Numbered from the stretch's first letter, positions 1 to 5,305 are shown. The stretch is 5,305 nucleotides of DNA from JBDTMT01 sp033764095 (GCA_033764095.1 JANRJF010000176.1:1-5305), one strand, 5' to 3'. Notes: generated by a model from the letters alone, not told the origin. Program-made: numbers and translations.

Positions 1-1044
1 CCAGGCGCGCGCCGCGGCGCCGACGATGAAGCCGACCAGCGCCGCGACGCGGCCGTCGTGCGTCGAGTTGTCGTAGGTGACCGACAGCAGGTCGCCGTCG
101 CTCACCGCCTCGCCCGACCAGCCGGCGTCGCGCCAGAACGGGCGCGCGTAGCGCACCACGCACTTGATCGTCGCGCCCATCGGGATGCGCTGCAGCAGCT
201 GGTCGCGTGCCGGCGGCAGCGGCGGGTCGAAGGCGATGCGGCGCAGCAGCGGCGGCGGAATGGCGAGCACGACGTGGCGCGCGTCCACCGACAGGCCGTC
301 GGCGTGTACGGTGGCGCCGTCGGGCCGCCAGCTGATGGCGCGCACCGGTGCCTGCAGTCGCACCGCGTCGCCGAGCTGGCGCGCCAGCGCGTCGGCAACC
401 GACTGGGCGCCGCCGACGAAGCGTTGCTCCTGCGCGGCGCCCTCGACCTCGACCAGTTTCAGGAAGCCGCCGCCGGCGCGGCAGTAGGCGAGGAACCACA
501 GCGCCGACACCTCGGCCGGCTCAGCGCCGAAGACGACGCGAAAGGCGGCGTCGAACACGCCGCGTGCGCCGCGGCTGCGCATCAGGCGGCGCTTCCAGAT
601 CTCGACCGAGGCGGCATCGAGCCGCCGCGCCGCGCGCGCGGTGTGCGGTGCCGCGGTCGGCACGCCGGACTGCTGCCACTCCATGATGCGGCGCGACAGC
701 TCCAGGTCGAGCAGGCCGAGCGCGCCGAGCGACGGGATAGCGCCGTCGTAGTGGGAGCGACGCCCGTTGACGTCGAGCAGCTTGCGGCCCTGGTGGAAGG
801 TCGGGAAGGTCGCCAGCCCAAGCTCGCGTGCGAGCGCCACCATGCGCGTCTGGGTCGGCCCGATCCATTGTCCGCCGAGGTCGAGCCGACTCCCATCGAC
901 ATCGATCGAGTGCGTCCGCCCGCCGACCCGCTCGCGCGCCTCCAGGACGGCGACGCGGCGCCCGGCGCGCGCCAGCGCCCGGGCGGCGGTGAGCCCGGCG
1001 AGGCCGGCGCCCACGATGACCGTGTCGGTGGTCGGTGCGGTCAT
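1..1044 (-). CDS. Flavin monoamine oxidase family protein (C-terminus outside window)
   Basis: FAD-dependent amine oxidase, expected to oxidise a primary or secondary amine to an imine with O2 as acceptor, giving H2O2. It reads open from an ATG at 1044 to the window edge (348 codons). Residues 9-25 form the Rossmann dinucleotide fold (VIVGAGLAGLTAARALA), with acidic E35 closing the ADP-ribose site and the GG-doublet RVGGRTHS at 39-46. LDLGGQWIGPTQ (54-65), SALWFLAY (near 180-187) and RFVGGAQS (208-215) match, block by block, what I recall of mammalian MAO-B. IPMGATIKCVVRYARPFW (near 287-304) contains K294, equivalent to the conserved flavin-facing lysine (K296 in MAO-B). There is no signal peptide, so it is probably cytoplasmic. 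The missing C-terminus would hold the second FAD-binding segment, the aromatic cage and any covalent-flavin cysteine, so the cofactor linkage and substrate cannot be told. No strong ribosome site is visible, but the Rossmann motif begins only eight residues after this ATG. Family call is firm; substrate unknown. Confidence 0.93.
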   Translation of the reverse strand, partial: MTAPTTDTVIVGAGLAGLTAARALARAGRRVAVLEARERVGGRTHSIDVDGSRLDLGGQWIGPTQTRMVALARELGLATFPTFHQGRKLLDVNGRRSHYDGAIPSLGALGLLDLELSRRIMEWQQSGVPTAAPHTARAARRLDAASVEIWKRRLMRSRGARGVFDAAFRVVFGAEPAEVSALWFLAYCRAGGGFLKLVEVEGAAQEQRFVGGAQSVADALARQLGDAVRLQAPVRAISWRPDGATVHADGLSVDARHVVLAIPPPLLRRIAFDPPLPPARDQLLQRIPMGATIKCVVRYARPFWRDAGWSGEAVSDGDLLSVTYDNSTHDGRVAALVGFIVGAAARAW

Positions 1045-1061
1045 CCGATGTCGTCGTCGGG

Positions 1062-1113
1062 CGTGCGTTGTCCGCTAGCTGGGTTGCGGCAGACGTGAAG
1101 CGGACAACGCACG
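1062..1113 (-). terminator. Perfect 15-bp inverted repeat / hairpin between the copper protein and amine oxidase genes
   Basis: CGTGCGTTGTCCGCT at 1062-1076 is exactly reverse-complementary to 1099-1113, with a 22-nt loop. On the minus-strand transcript the stem begins 11 nt after the stop codon of the copper protein (TGA at 1127-1125) and ends 17 nt before the amine oxidase ATG. A stem this long just after a stop codon suggests a transcription terminator or an mRNA 3'-end stabiliser. However, no U-tract follows it on the minus strand, so it is not a classical Rho-independent terminator. It could equally modulate translation of the amine oxidase or be a protein-binding palindrome. The structure is certain; the function is inferred. 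Confidence 0.5.
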
Positions 1114-1124
1114 ATGCACGACGC

Positions 1125-3761
1125 TCAGTCGGTGACCCAGTAGTTGCCGAACATGATGAACATCTCGTCCTGCGTGCGGAAGCCGCCGGTCAGCGGGCAG
1201 GCGTCGCAATCGCCGTCGCCGGCGCCGCTGGCGGAGTCACAGACGGCGTTGTCGCCGTTGCAGAGCTGGTTGTGCTGCGGCCCACCGATGCAACGCGTCT
1301 GGTTCTGTGCGCACGGACCGCCGATCGGCAGGCCGAAGATCAGACCGGCCGGCGGCGAGGTGGAGCGGCGCTTGACCTCGTCGAAGTGCGGCGCGCTGCC
1401 GTTGTCGTAATGGCCGCAGAAGGTGAAGGTGCGGTCGGCGAGCGGCGCCGCGCCGTCGATCAGCAACGGTTCGGGGAAACGCAGGATGATCGGATCGTTG
1501 TACACATAGTTGGTGTAGAGCAGCGCCTGCTGCGGGTCGCGCCCCCCGGCGTCGACGCAGGCCGCCGCCGGGCACATCTCCGGCTGGTTCGGCGAGCAGG
1601 CCTCGCCGGCATTGGGGCCGCCGCTGCAGGCGAAGCGGCCGCGAAAGATCTGGAAGCGCTTGCCGTGCTTGTGCATGTGGCCGCTGATCTCGAACAGATG
1701 CGCGGTCTCGTCGGTCTGCAGCAGCGAGCCGCCGAGCGCCTGCGGGTTGGAGCTGAACTCATGGAAGTGGCACACCTCCATGTTCTCGAACGGCATCAGC
1801 TGCGGCAGCGGGAAGGGCGGGAAGTTGTCGTTCCAGAAGATCTTGCTCGCATCGAAGATCTGCTGCGCCGGGAAATCCTGTTCCTCCGGGGCGGGGAAGT
1901 CGAGGTTGACCCACGCCTCCAGCGTCCCCGACTTCTTGGTCAGGTTGAAGGCGTGCGAGTTCCACAGCAGCACCCCCTTGAGCGGCAGCTCGTCGTAGAC
2001 CTGGTCGGGATAGCGGAACAGCGCGGTGGTCTCCTGCGCGAAGGCAAAGCCGCCGCTGCCGAGCGAGCCGAGCCCGGTGGTGGGGCCGAAGCCGACGCAG
2101 GCGACGGCGCTGGAGTCGGGATCGGTGGCGCACTGGCCGGTGCCGCAGAAACTGAGGTCGAGCGGATTGCACACCGCGCCCTCGTTCGCGCCGCCCTTGC
2201 AGTGGTAGACGCCCCACTCCGGATCGTCCGGCGGGTTGGCGCCATTGAACACGTCGACGATCAGGTGGTGGCTGAGCGGATCCTGGCGGATCTCGACGCT
2301 CTTGTAGCGGAAGCGCAGCCCGTCGGCGCTGCGGAACTGCGCTGGCACCTGGTCGGTGACGTCATAGTAGCTGGCGAAGCAGACCTCCGATTCGCTGTGC
2401 GGGGGAAGCGTCCACAGCGGCATGTGGAACTGCACGCCGGTGCCCGGCGCGGGCGGCTCGAGCGGGTCGATCTTCACCGGCTCGGGCTCCGGCACGCAGG
2501 CCTTGAGCAGGGCCGCCGCCTCCGGCACCTGCGCCTGGCGCGCCGCGCCGCCGCTCTCGATCCACTTGCCGAGCGCCTCGAGCTCCTCCTCGCTGATCGG
2601 CGCCATGCCGAGCGGCATGCCGCGCAGCGGCGCCTTGTACTGGCCGGGCAGGGTGAGCGCGGCGAGGTTGAGCCACAGCAGGCTGGTGTCCTTGTTGCCC
2701 GGATCGATGCGCTTCATGCCCGGCACGGTGGCGCTGTCGACGTCGTTGATCGCGTCGTACGAGCCGCCGGCGCGCAGGTCGAGCCCGCCTGCCGCGGCGC
2801 TGCCGTGGCAGACCTCGGCGGTGCAGCCGTGATTCTCGAAGATGGCGCGCTGGATCAGGTCGTAGGTGGTCGGGAAGACCTCGCAGTCGGTTTTCGTGCA
2901 GGAGGTGGTGCAACCGTCGCCGGCGTAGTCGTTGCCGTCGTCGCACTCCTCCGCCGGCACGATCTGCATGCCGTCGCCGCACACCGGCGGCGTCGCCACC
3001 ACCGCGTTCTGCACGTAGGTCTGCTGTGCCAGGTAGTCGGCGCGGCCGGCGATGCCGGCCAGCACCGTCTCGACGGGGCGGCCGTACAGGCGCTCGAACG
3101 CGCCGTCCGGGCAGGCGGCGAGCACGCGCGCCCGGCTGAGCGACTCGGCGCGGTCGATGGCACGCGCGCTGCGCGCGATCAGGGCGGTCTTCTCGGCCGG
3201 CAGCAGGGCGGTGCTGGCGATGGTGTCGAGGGCGCGCTGGCGGGCGCGCGCCGCGTAGCGCAGCAGCGCGCTGCCGGTACGGGCGGTGCTCTCGACGCAG
3301 GCGGCGTCGGCCGGGTCGGCCATCGCCGCGATGCTGCCGCCGAGCGTGGCGGGATTGTAGGCGGCGGAGAGCGCGGCGGTCTCCAGCTGGCGGCAGACGT
3401 CGATGACGTCGGTCTGCGCGTCGGCCAGGTCGATGTAGCGCAGCGTCAGCAGCTCGGTCGGCCGGCAGCTGCGCGCCACCAGGTCGCGGGCCCGCTGGCG
3501 CACCGCCTGGATGCGCGCGTCCACCGCCGCGCTGTCGCACGGCAGCCCGTCGAGCAGCTGGCTGGCGCAGCCGTTGCGCGCCGCCAGCGCGCCGCTGACG
3601 CACAGCGTCGCGGCGCGCGCGACGGCGCGCTGGCAGCGCGCCACCTGTGGCTGGAAGTTGCCCCACACCGACAGATCCGCCGCCACGTCGTGCGCCCGCG
3701 CGCTCGCCGCCGCCAGCAGCATCCCGATCGCCAGTGTCACGCCGCCCAGTCTGGTCTTCAC
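1125..3761 (-). CDS. Secreted multidomain protein: Myxococcus-type disulfide repeat, cytochrome c-like domain and copper type II monooxygenase module
   Basis: An 878-residue protein read from GTG at 3761 (AGGGGG ribosome site 6 nt upstream) to TGA. Residues 1-23 look like a Sec signal peptide with a likely cleavage ARA|HD, so it acts outside the inner membrane. Order: a cysteine-containing helical region I do not recognise (24-260, eight Cys); a Myxococcus-type disulfide repeat (261-293); a cytochrome c-like domain (about 296-407) with C313-x4-C318-H319 and a Met-rich segment before a final helix; then a PHM/dopamine-hydroxylase-like copper module (about 440-878). Candidate CuH ligands are H498, H499 and H603; CuM ligands are H695, H697 and M867 in QDEM, matching the family's HH...H...HxH...DEM pattern. 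Such enzymes hydroxylate C-H bonds with O2, using ascorbate or another one-electron donor; the fused haem domain could be that donor (inference). Three C-x9-C cysteine motifs (521-544, 712-735, 824-855) interrupt the copper module. Substrate unknown. It may be co-transcribed with the downstream amine oxidase. Confidence 0.88.
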   Translation of the reverse strand: MKTRLGGVTLAIGMLLAAASARAHDVAADLSVWGNFQPQVARCQRAVARAATLCVSGALAARNGCASQLLDGLPCDSAAVDARIQAVRQRARDLVARSCRPTELLTLRYIDLADAQTDVIDVCRQLETAALSAAYNPATLGGSIAAMADPADAACVESTARTGSALLRYAARARQRALDTIASTALLPAEKTALIARSARAIDRAESLSRARVLAACPDGAFERLYGRPVETVLAGIAGRADYLAQQTYVQNAVVATPPVCGDGMQIVPAEECDDGNDYAGDGCTTSCTKTDCEVFPTTYDLIQRAIFENHGCTAEVCHGSAAAGGLDLRAGGSYDAINDVDSATVPGMKRIDPGNKDTSLLWLNLAALTLPGQYKAPLRGMPLGMAPISEEELEALGKWIESGGAARQAQVPEAAALLKACVPEPEPVKIDPLEPPAPGTGVQFHMPLWTLPPHSESEVCFASYYDVTDQVPAQFRSADGLRFRYKSVEIRQDPLSHHLIVDVFNGANPPDDPEWGVYHCKGGANEGAVCNPLDLSFCGTGQCATDPDSSAVACVGFGPTTGLGSLGSGGFAFAQETTALFRYPDQVYDELPLKGVLLWNSHAFNLTKKSGTLEAWVNLDFPAPEEQDFPAQQIFDASKIFWNDNFPPFPLPQLMPFENMEVCHFHEFSSNPQALGGSLLQTDETAHLFEISGHMHKHGKRFQIFRGRFACSGGPNAGEACSPNQPEMCPAAACVDAGGRDPQQALLYTNYVYNDPIILRFPEPLLIDGAAPLADRTFTFCGHYDNGSAPHFDEVKRRSTSPPAGLIFGLPIGGPCAQNQTRCIGGPQHNQLCNGDNAVCDSASGAGDGDCDACPLTGGFRTQDEMFIMFGNYWVTD
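1197..1292 (-). other. C-x9-C cysteine insert 3 in the copper module
   Basis: Residues 824-855: CIGGPQHNQLC, then C841, C852 and C855. It lies just before the CuM methionine M867. The opening C-x-G-G-x(7)-C is conserved, but the later spacing (x6, x10, x2) has drifted from inserts 1 and 2. Confidence 0.7.
1557..1628 (-). other. C-x9-C cysteine insert 2 in the copper module
   Basis: Residues 712-735: CSGGPNAGEAC, then C730 and C735. It starts 15 residues after the CuM pair H695/H697. Cysteine spacing (x9, x7, x4) is identical to insert 1. Confidence 0.78.
2130..2201 (-). other. C-x9-C cysteine insert 1 in the copper module
   Basis: Residues 521-544: CKGGANEGAVC, then C539 and C544. It falls between the CuH pair H498/H499 and the third CuH ligand H603. 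It shares the C-x-G-G-x(7)-C opening with the two later inserts. Confidence 0.75.
2541..2876 (-). other. Cytochrome c-like domain with CX4CH haem motif
   Basis: Residues 296-407. GCTAEVCHGSAAAGGLDLR carries C313, C318 and H319 (2805-2825), a CX4CH spacing instead of the usual CXXCH, followed by the small-residue and Leu-Asp-Leu pattern common in planctomycete and myxobacterial cytochrome c-like domains. MPLGMAPISEEELEALGKW (382-400) is the typical distal-Met loop followed by the C-terminal helix; M382 or M386 could be the sixth haem ligand. CX4CH haem sites are known from cytochrome c3 proteins. Haem loading is inferred, not shown. Confidence 0.7.
2883..2981 (-). other. Myxococcus-type cysteine-rich disulfide repeat
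   Basis: Residues 261-293 contain CGDG, then EECDDGNDYAGDGC, then TTSC and TDC, with cysteines at 261, 273, 284, 288 and 293. This is the recognisable core of the Myxococcus cysteine-rich repeat (E-C-D-D-G-N ... G-D-G-C ... C). It is found in surface and secreted proteins, usually in tandem; here it is a single copy linking the N-terminal helical region to the haem domain. Confidence 0.85.
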
Positions 3762-3767
3762 CCCGAA

Positions 3768-3773
3768 CCCCCT
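3768..3773 (-). promoter_or_regulatory. Ribosome binding site for the copper monooxygenase gene
   Basis: AGGGGG on the minus strand, 6 nt before the GTG at 3761-3759. It decides in favour of the GTG start, which gives a complete signal peptide; no in-frame ATG gives a better one. Confidence 0.65.
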
Positions 3774-3850
3774 AGTCCGCCGACCCTAGCCGGGTGGAAA
3801 TTAAAACCCAACCACAGATGCACACGGAGGACCACGGAGAACACGAGGCT

Positions 3851-3892
3851 TGGCGGTCGCCTATCGCCTGTCGCTGATCGCCTGTCGCCGGA
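3851..3892 (+). repeat. Degenerate 14-bp tandem repeat, left half
   Basis: Three units of period 14 at 3851-3864, 3865-3878 and 3879-3892; the last two share CGCCTGTCGC and the first is more diverged. The reverse complement of AGGCGATAGGC in the right-hand array occurs here as GCCTATCGCCT, so the two arrays could pair as a hairpin across the spacer 3893-3915. Confidence 0.6.
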
Positions 3893-3915
3893 AGTCTTGC
3901 TCGGCGTTTTCTGAC

Positions 3916-3957
3916 GATAGGCCATAGGCGATAGGCCATAGGCGATAGGCCATAAGC
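3916..3957 (+). repeat. 14-bp tandem repeat, three near-perfect copies
   Basis: GATAGGCCATAGGC at 3916-3929 and 3930-3943 is identical; the third copy at 3944-3957 differs only by A for G at 3955. It also has an internal half-unit rhythm (GATAGGC / CATAGGC). It is followed by a small stem, GCTTTGC at 3958-3964 with GCAAAGC at 3980-3986. Confidence 0.85.
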
Positions 3958-4055
3958 GCTTTGCTCAGCCATTTTACGGGCAAAGCCGCCGCCGCCGCGC
4001 CGGCCTCCGTGTTCGCTGTGGTTCTCCGTGTGCATCTGTGGTTTCTGCTGCCGCG

Positions 4056-5305
4056 ATGGCGGATCTCGATGCGTTGATCGTGGGGGCAGGGCCGGTGGGG
4101 CTGACACTGGCCGGGCAGTTGGCGCGGCGCGGGCTGCGGGTGGCGGCGATCGACCGCAATGCCGCGCCGACCGACAAGTCGAAGGCGCTGGTGGTCTGGC
4201 CGCGCACCATCGAGCTGCTCGCCGCCGCCGGCATGGCCGAGCCGTTCCTCGCCGCCGGCCTGCACGCCACCGAGGGGCGCCTGTACAGCAGCGGCCGCGA
4301 GCTGACGCGGCTCGACTTCGCGCACAACCGCAGCGTCTACCCGTTCACGCTGATGATCGCGCAGAGCGAGACCGAGCGCCTGCTCGACGCCGACGCGCGC
4401 GCCGCCGGCGCCGCGGTCGAGCGCCACACCGAGCTGCTGCGCTTCGCGCAGGACGCCGGCGGCGTCAGCGCCGTGCTGCGCGGCGCCGACGGCAGCGAGA
4501 CCACCCGCCGGGTCGATTGGCTGATCGGCTGTGACGGCGCCCACAGCACCGTGCGCCACGCGCTCGGCCTCGCCTTTGCCGGCGCGGCGGAGAACAACGA
4601 CTGGATCCTCGCCGACGTGCGCATCGCCGGCGACCTGCCGCGCGACGAGGTGCGCATCTTCCTGCACCCCGACGGCGTGCTGGCGACCTTTCCGCTGCTG
4701 CCCAACCGCACCCGCCTGATCATCGATCTCGGCCCGCAGCGCGGCCCGACGCCGCCCGAGCCGACCCTCGCCGAGGTGCAGGCGCTGCTCGACCGCCGCG
4801 CCCCGCTCGGCCTGCGCGCGCACGATCCGGAGTGGCTGTCCGGCTTCCGCATCAACGAGCGGCAGGTGCCGACCTATCGCATCGGGCGCGTCTTCCTCGC
4901 CGGCGACGCGGCGCACATCCACAGCCCGGCCGGCGGGCAGGGGATGAACACCGGCATGCACGACGCCTTCAACCTCGCCTGGAAGCTGGCGCTGGTGCAG
5001 CGCGGCCGGGCGCGCGAGTCGCTGCTCGACTCCTACCACGCCGAGCGCCACCCGATCGGCGCCATGATCGTGCGCGGCGCCGGCGCCGTGACGCGCATGG
5101 GCACGCTGCGCCAGCCGCAGGCGCAGCGCCTGCGCGACACGGCGATGCGCACGCTCTACCGCATCCCGGCCGTGCCGCGCACCGTCGTCGACGTCCTGTG
5201 CGAGACGCTGATCCACTACCGCGGCGGCCCGCTGAGCCGCGATGCGCGCCCACTCGCGGCGCGGCTGGCGGCGCGGCGCGGCGGCGTGCGCGCCGGCGAC
5301 CGCGC
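4056..5305 (+). CDS. Class A FAD-dependent monooxygenase, aromatic-ring hydroxylase type (C-terminus outside window)
   Basis: Single-component flavoprotein monooxygenase of the FAD_binding_3 type: NAD(P)H reduces FAD, which activates O2 to insert one oxygen, typically into a phenolic or polyketide ring. The frame is open from ATG 4056 to the window end (416 codons). Residues 7-21 carry the GxGxxG fold (LIVGAGPVGLTLAGQ) with D33 at the second strand end. WPRTIELL (48-55) is the conserved region after the first helix-strand unit. WLIGCDGAHSTVR (155-167) is the DG motif and RVFLAGDAAHIHSPAGGQG (278-296) the GD motif, followed by MNTGMHDAFNLAWKLA. All three signatures are intact. No signal peptide, so cytoplasmic. 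The start is fixed by the Rossmann motif beginning within seven residues; no clear ribosome site precedes it, and the inverted-repeat element ends 12 bp upstream. Whether a thioredoxin-like C-terminal domain follows cannot be seen. Substrate unknown. Divergent from the copper monooxygenase gene. Confidence 0.93.
   Translation, partial: MADLDALIVGAGPVGLTLAGQLARRGLRVAAIDRNAAPTDKSKALVVWPRTIELLAAAGMAEPFLAAGLHATEGRLYSSGRELTRLDFAHNRSVYPFTLMIAQSETERLLDADARAAGAAVERHTELLRFAQDAGGVSAVLRGADGSETTRRVDWLIGCDGAHSTVRHALGLAFAGAAENNDWILADVRIAGDLPRDEVRIFLHPDGVLATFPLLPNRTRLIIDLGPQRGPTPPEPTLAEVQALLDRRAPLGLRAHDPEWLSGFRINERQVPTYRIGRVFLAGDAAHIHSPAGGQGMNTGMHDAFNLAWKLALVQRGRARESLLDSYHAERHPIGAMIVRGAGAVTRMGTLRQPQAQRLRDTAMRTLYRIPAVPRTVVDVLCETLIHYRGGPLSRDARPLAARLAARRGGVRAGDR

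Larger units (their letters stand above)
1128..2444 (-). other. Copper type II ascorbate-dependent monooxygenase-like domain
   Basis: Residues 440-878 of the 878-residue protein. SHHLIVDVF puts the His-His pair at 2265-2270, NSHAFN puts H603 at 1953-1955, SGHMHKHGKRF puts H695 and H697 at 1671-1679, and TQDEM puts M867 at 1161-1163. In rat PHM, as I recall it, the ligands are H107, H108, H172, H242, H244 and M314, in motifs HHM, VHYG, HTHHLG and DEMC. All six have an equivalent in the same order, which supports a catalytically competent site. Overall similarity outside the motifs looks low, and ligand spacings are stretched by the cysteine-rich inserts, so structural modelling is the right test. 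Confidence 0.75.
3810..4043. repeat. Composite inverted-repeat element in the divergent intergenic region
   Basis: Two outer arms, 3810-3849 on the plus strand and 4003-4043 on the minus strand, align over about 40 nt with three mismatches and one single-base gap; the first 20 nt (AACCACAGATGCACACGGAG) are identical. Each arm is itself a run of about four related decamers (ACCACAGATG, CACACGGAGG, ACCACGGAGA and so on). Inside each arm lies an array of a GCCTATCGCCT-like 14-bp repeat, again inverted between the two halves. No open frame of interest and no clear flanking target-site duplication is seen. The ACCACAGA/CACGGAG decamers resemble intergenic repeats I have seen in many bacterial genomes. 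The element could be a MITE-like mobile repeat or a REP-type palindrome. It fills most of the 294-bp space between the divergent genes. Confidence 0.7.

Noticed and set aside
58..1098. A 346-codon open frame on the plus strand
   Set aside because: Shadow of the amine oxidase, whose minus-strand frame matches MAO motifs throughout.
3799..3807. AT-rich patch (minus strand TTTTAATTT) as a promoter -10 for the copper protein gene
   Set aside because: It stands out in GC-rich DNA and is suitably upstream of the GTG, but no convincing -35 box lies at the right distance, so it is not listed as a feature.
1035..3914. A 959-codon open frame on the plus strand opposite the copper monooxygenase gene
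   Set aside because: The translation is a low-complexity mix of Arg, Ala, Val, His, Gly and Gln with no recognisable domain. It is the expected antisense frame of a GC-rich gene, and the opposite strand has a signal peptide, ribosome site and clear motifs.
3851..3957. Possible CRISPR array
   Set aside because: The 14-bp units are too short, directly abutting without spacers, and inverted between the two halves. No cas gene is present.
3958..3986. Small inverted repeat GCTTTGC/GCAAAGC as a terminator
   Set aside because: Seven base pairs with a 15-nt loop and no T-run, and neither flanking gene ends here; both diverge from this region.
3801..4055. Target-site duplication around the composite inverted repeat
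   Set aside because: The bases flanking 3810 and 4043 do not form a direct repeat, so transposition is not demonstrated.
3861..5216. A 451-codon open frame on the minus strand opposite the flavin monooxygenase
   Set aside because: It is antisense to a gene with intact GxGxxG, DG and GD motifs. Its composition is typical of a shadow frame, and part of it reads through the intergenic repeats.

Overview
The window is GC-rich bacterial DNA with tightly packed genes and third codon positions dominated by G and C. The best taxonomic hint is the large central protein. It carries a cysteine-rich repeat of the 'Myxococcus disulfide' type (E-C-D-D-G-N ... G-D-G-C ... C) and three copies of a C-x-G-G-x(7)-C motif. 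From memory, both are most common in myxobacteria and related deltaproteobacterial or Binatota-like lineages. This is an inference and does not identify the organism.

Layout. Positions 1-1044 (minus strand) hold the N-terminal 348 residues of a monoamine-oxidase-type flavoprotein whose C-terminus lies outside the window. Positions 1045-1124 are a short gap with a perfect 15-bp inverted repeat. Positions 1125-3761 (minus strand) encode an 878-residue exported multidomain protein: signal peptide, cysteine-containing helical region, Myxococcus-type disulfide repeat, c-type cytochrome-like domain with a CX4CH haem motif, and a copper type II (PHM/DBM-like) monooxygenase module with all expected copper ligands. 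Positions 3762-4055 are the divergent intergenic region. It is largely filled by a composite repeat: two inverted ~40-bp arms built from decamers, enclosing arrays of a 14-bp repeat that are also inverted. Positions 4056-5305 (plus strand) hold the first 416 residues of a class A FAD-dependent aromatic-ring-type monooxygenase, cut by the window end.

How they may work together. The copper protein and the amine oxidase are co-directional with an 80-bp gap and could share a transcript, unless the hairpin between them ends or dampens it. The flavin monooxygenase is divergent. All three gene products are oxidoreductases acting on small organic molecules, but no substrate can be read from the sequence and a common pathway is only a possibility. 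The most interesting items are the haem-plus-copper fusion with disulfide-knot inserts placed between its copper ligands, and the composite inverted repeat that ends 12 bp before a start codon.
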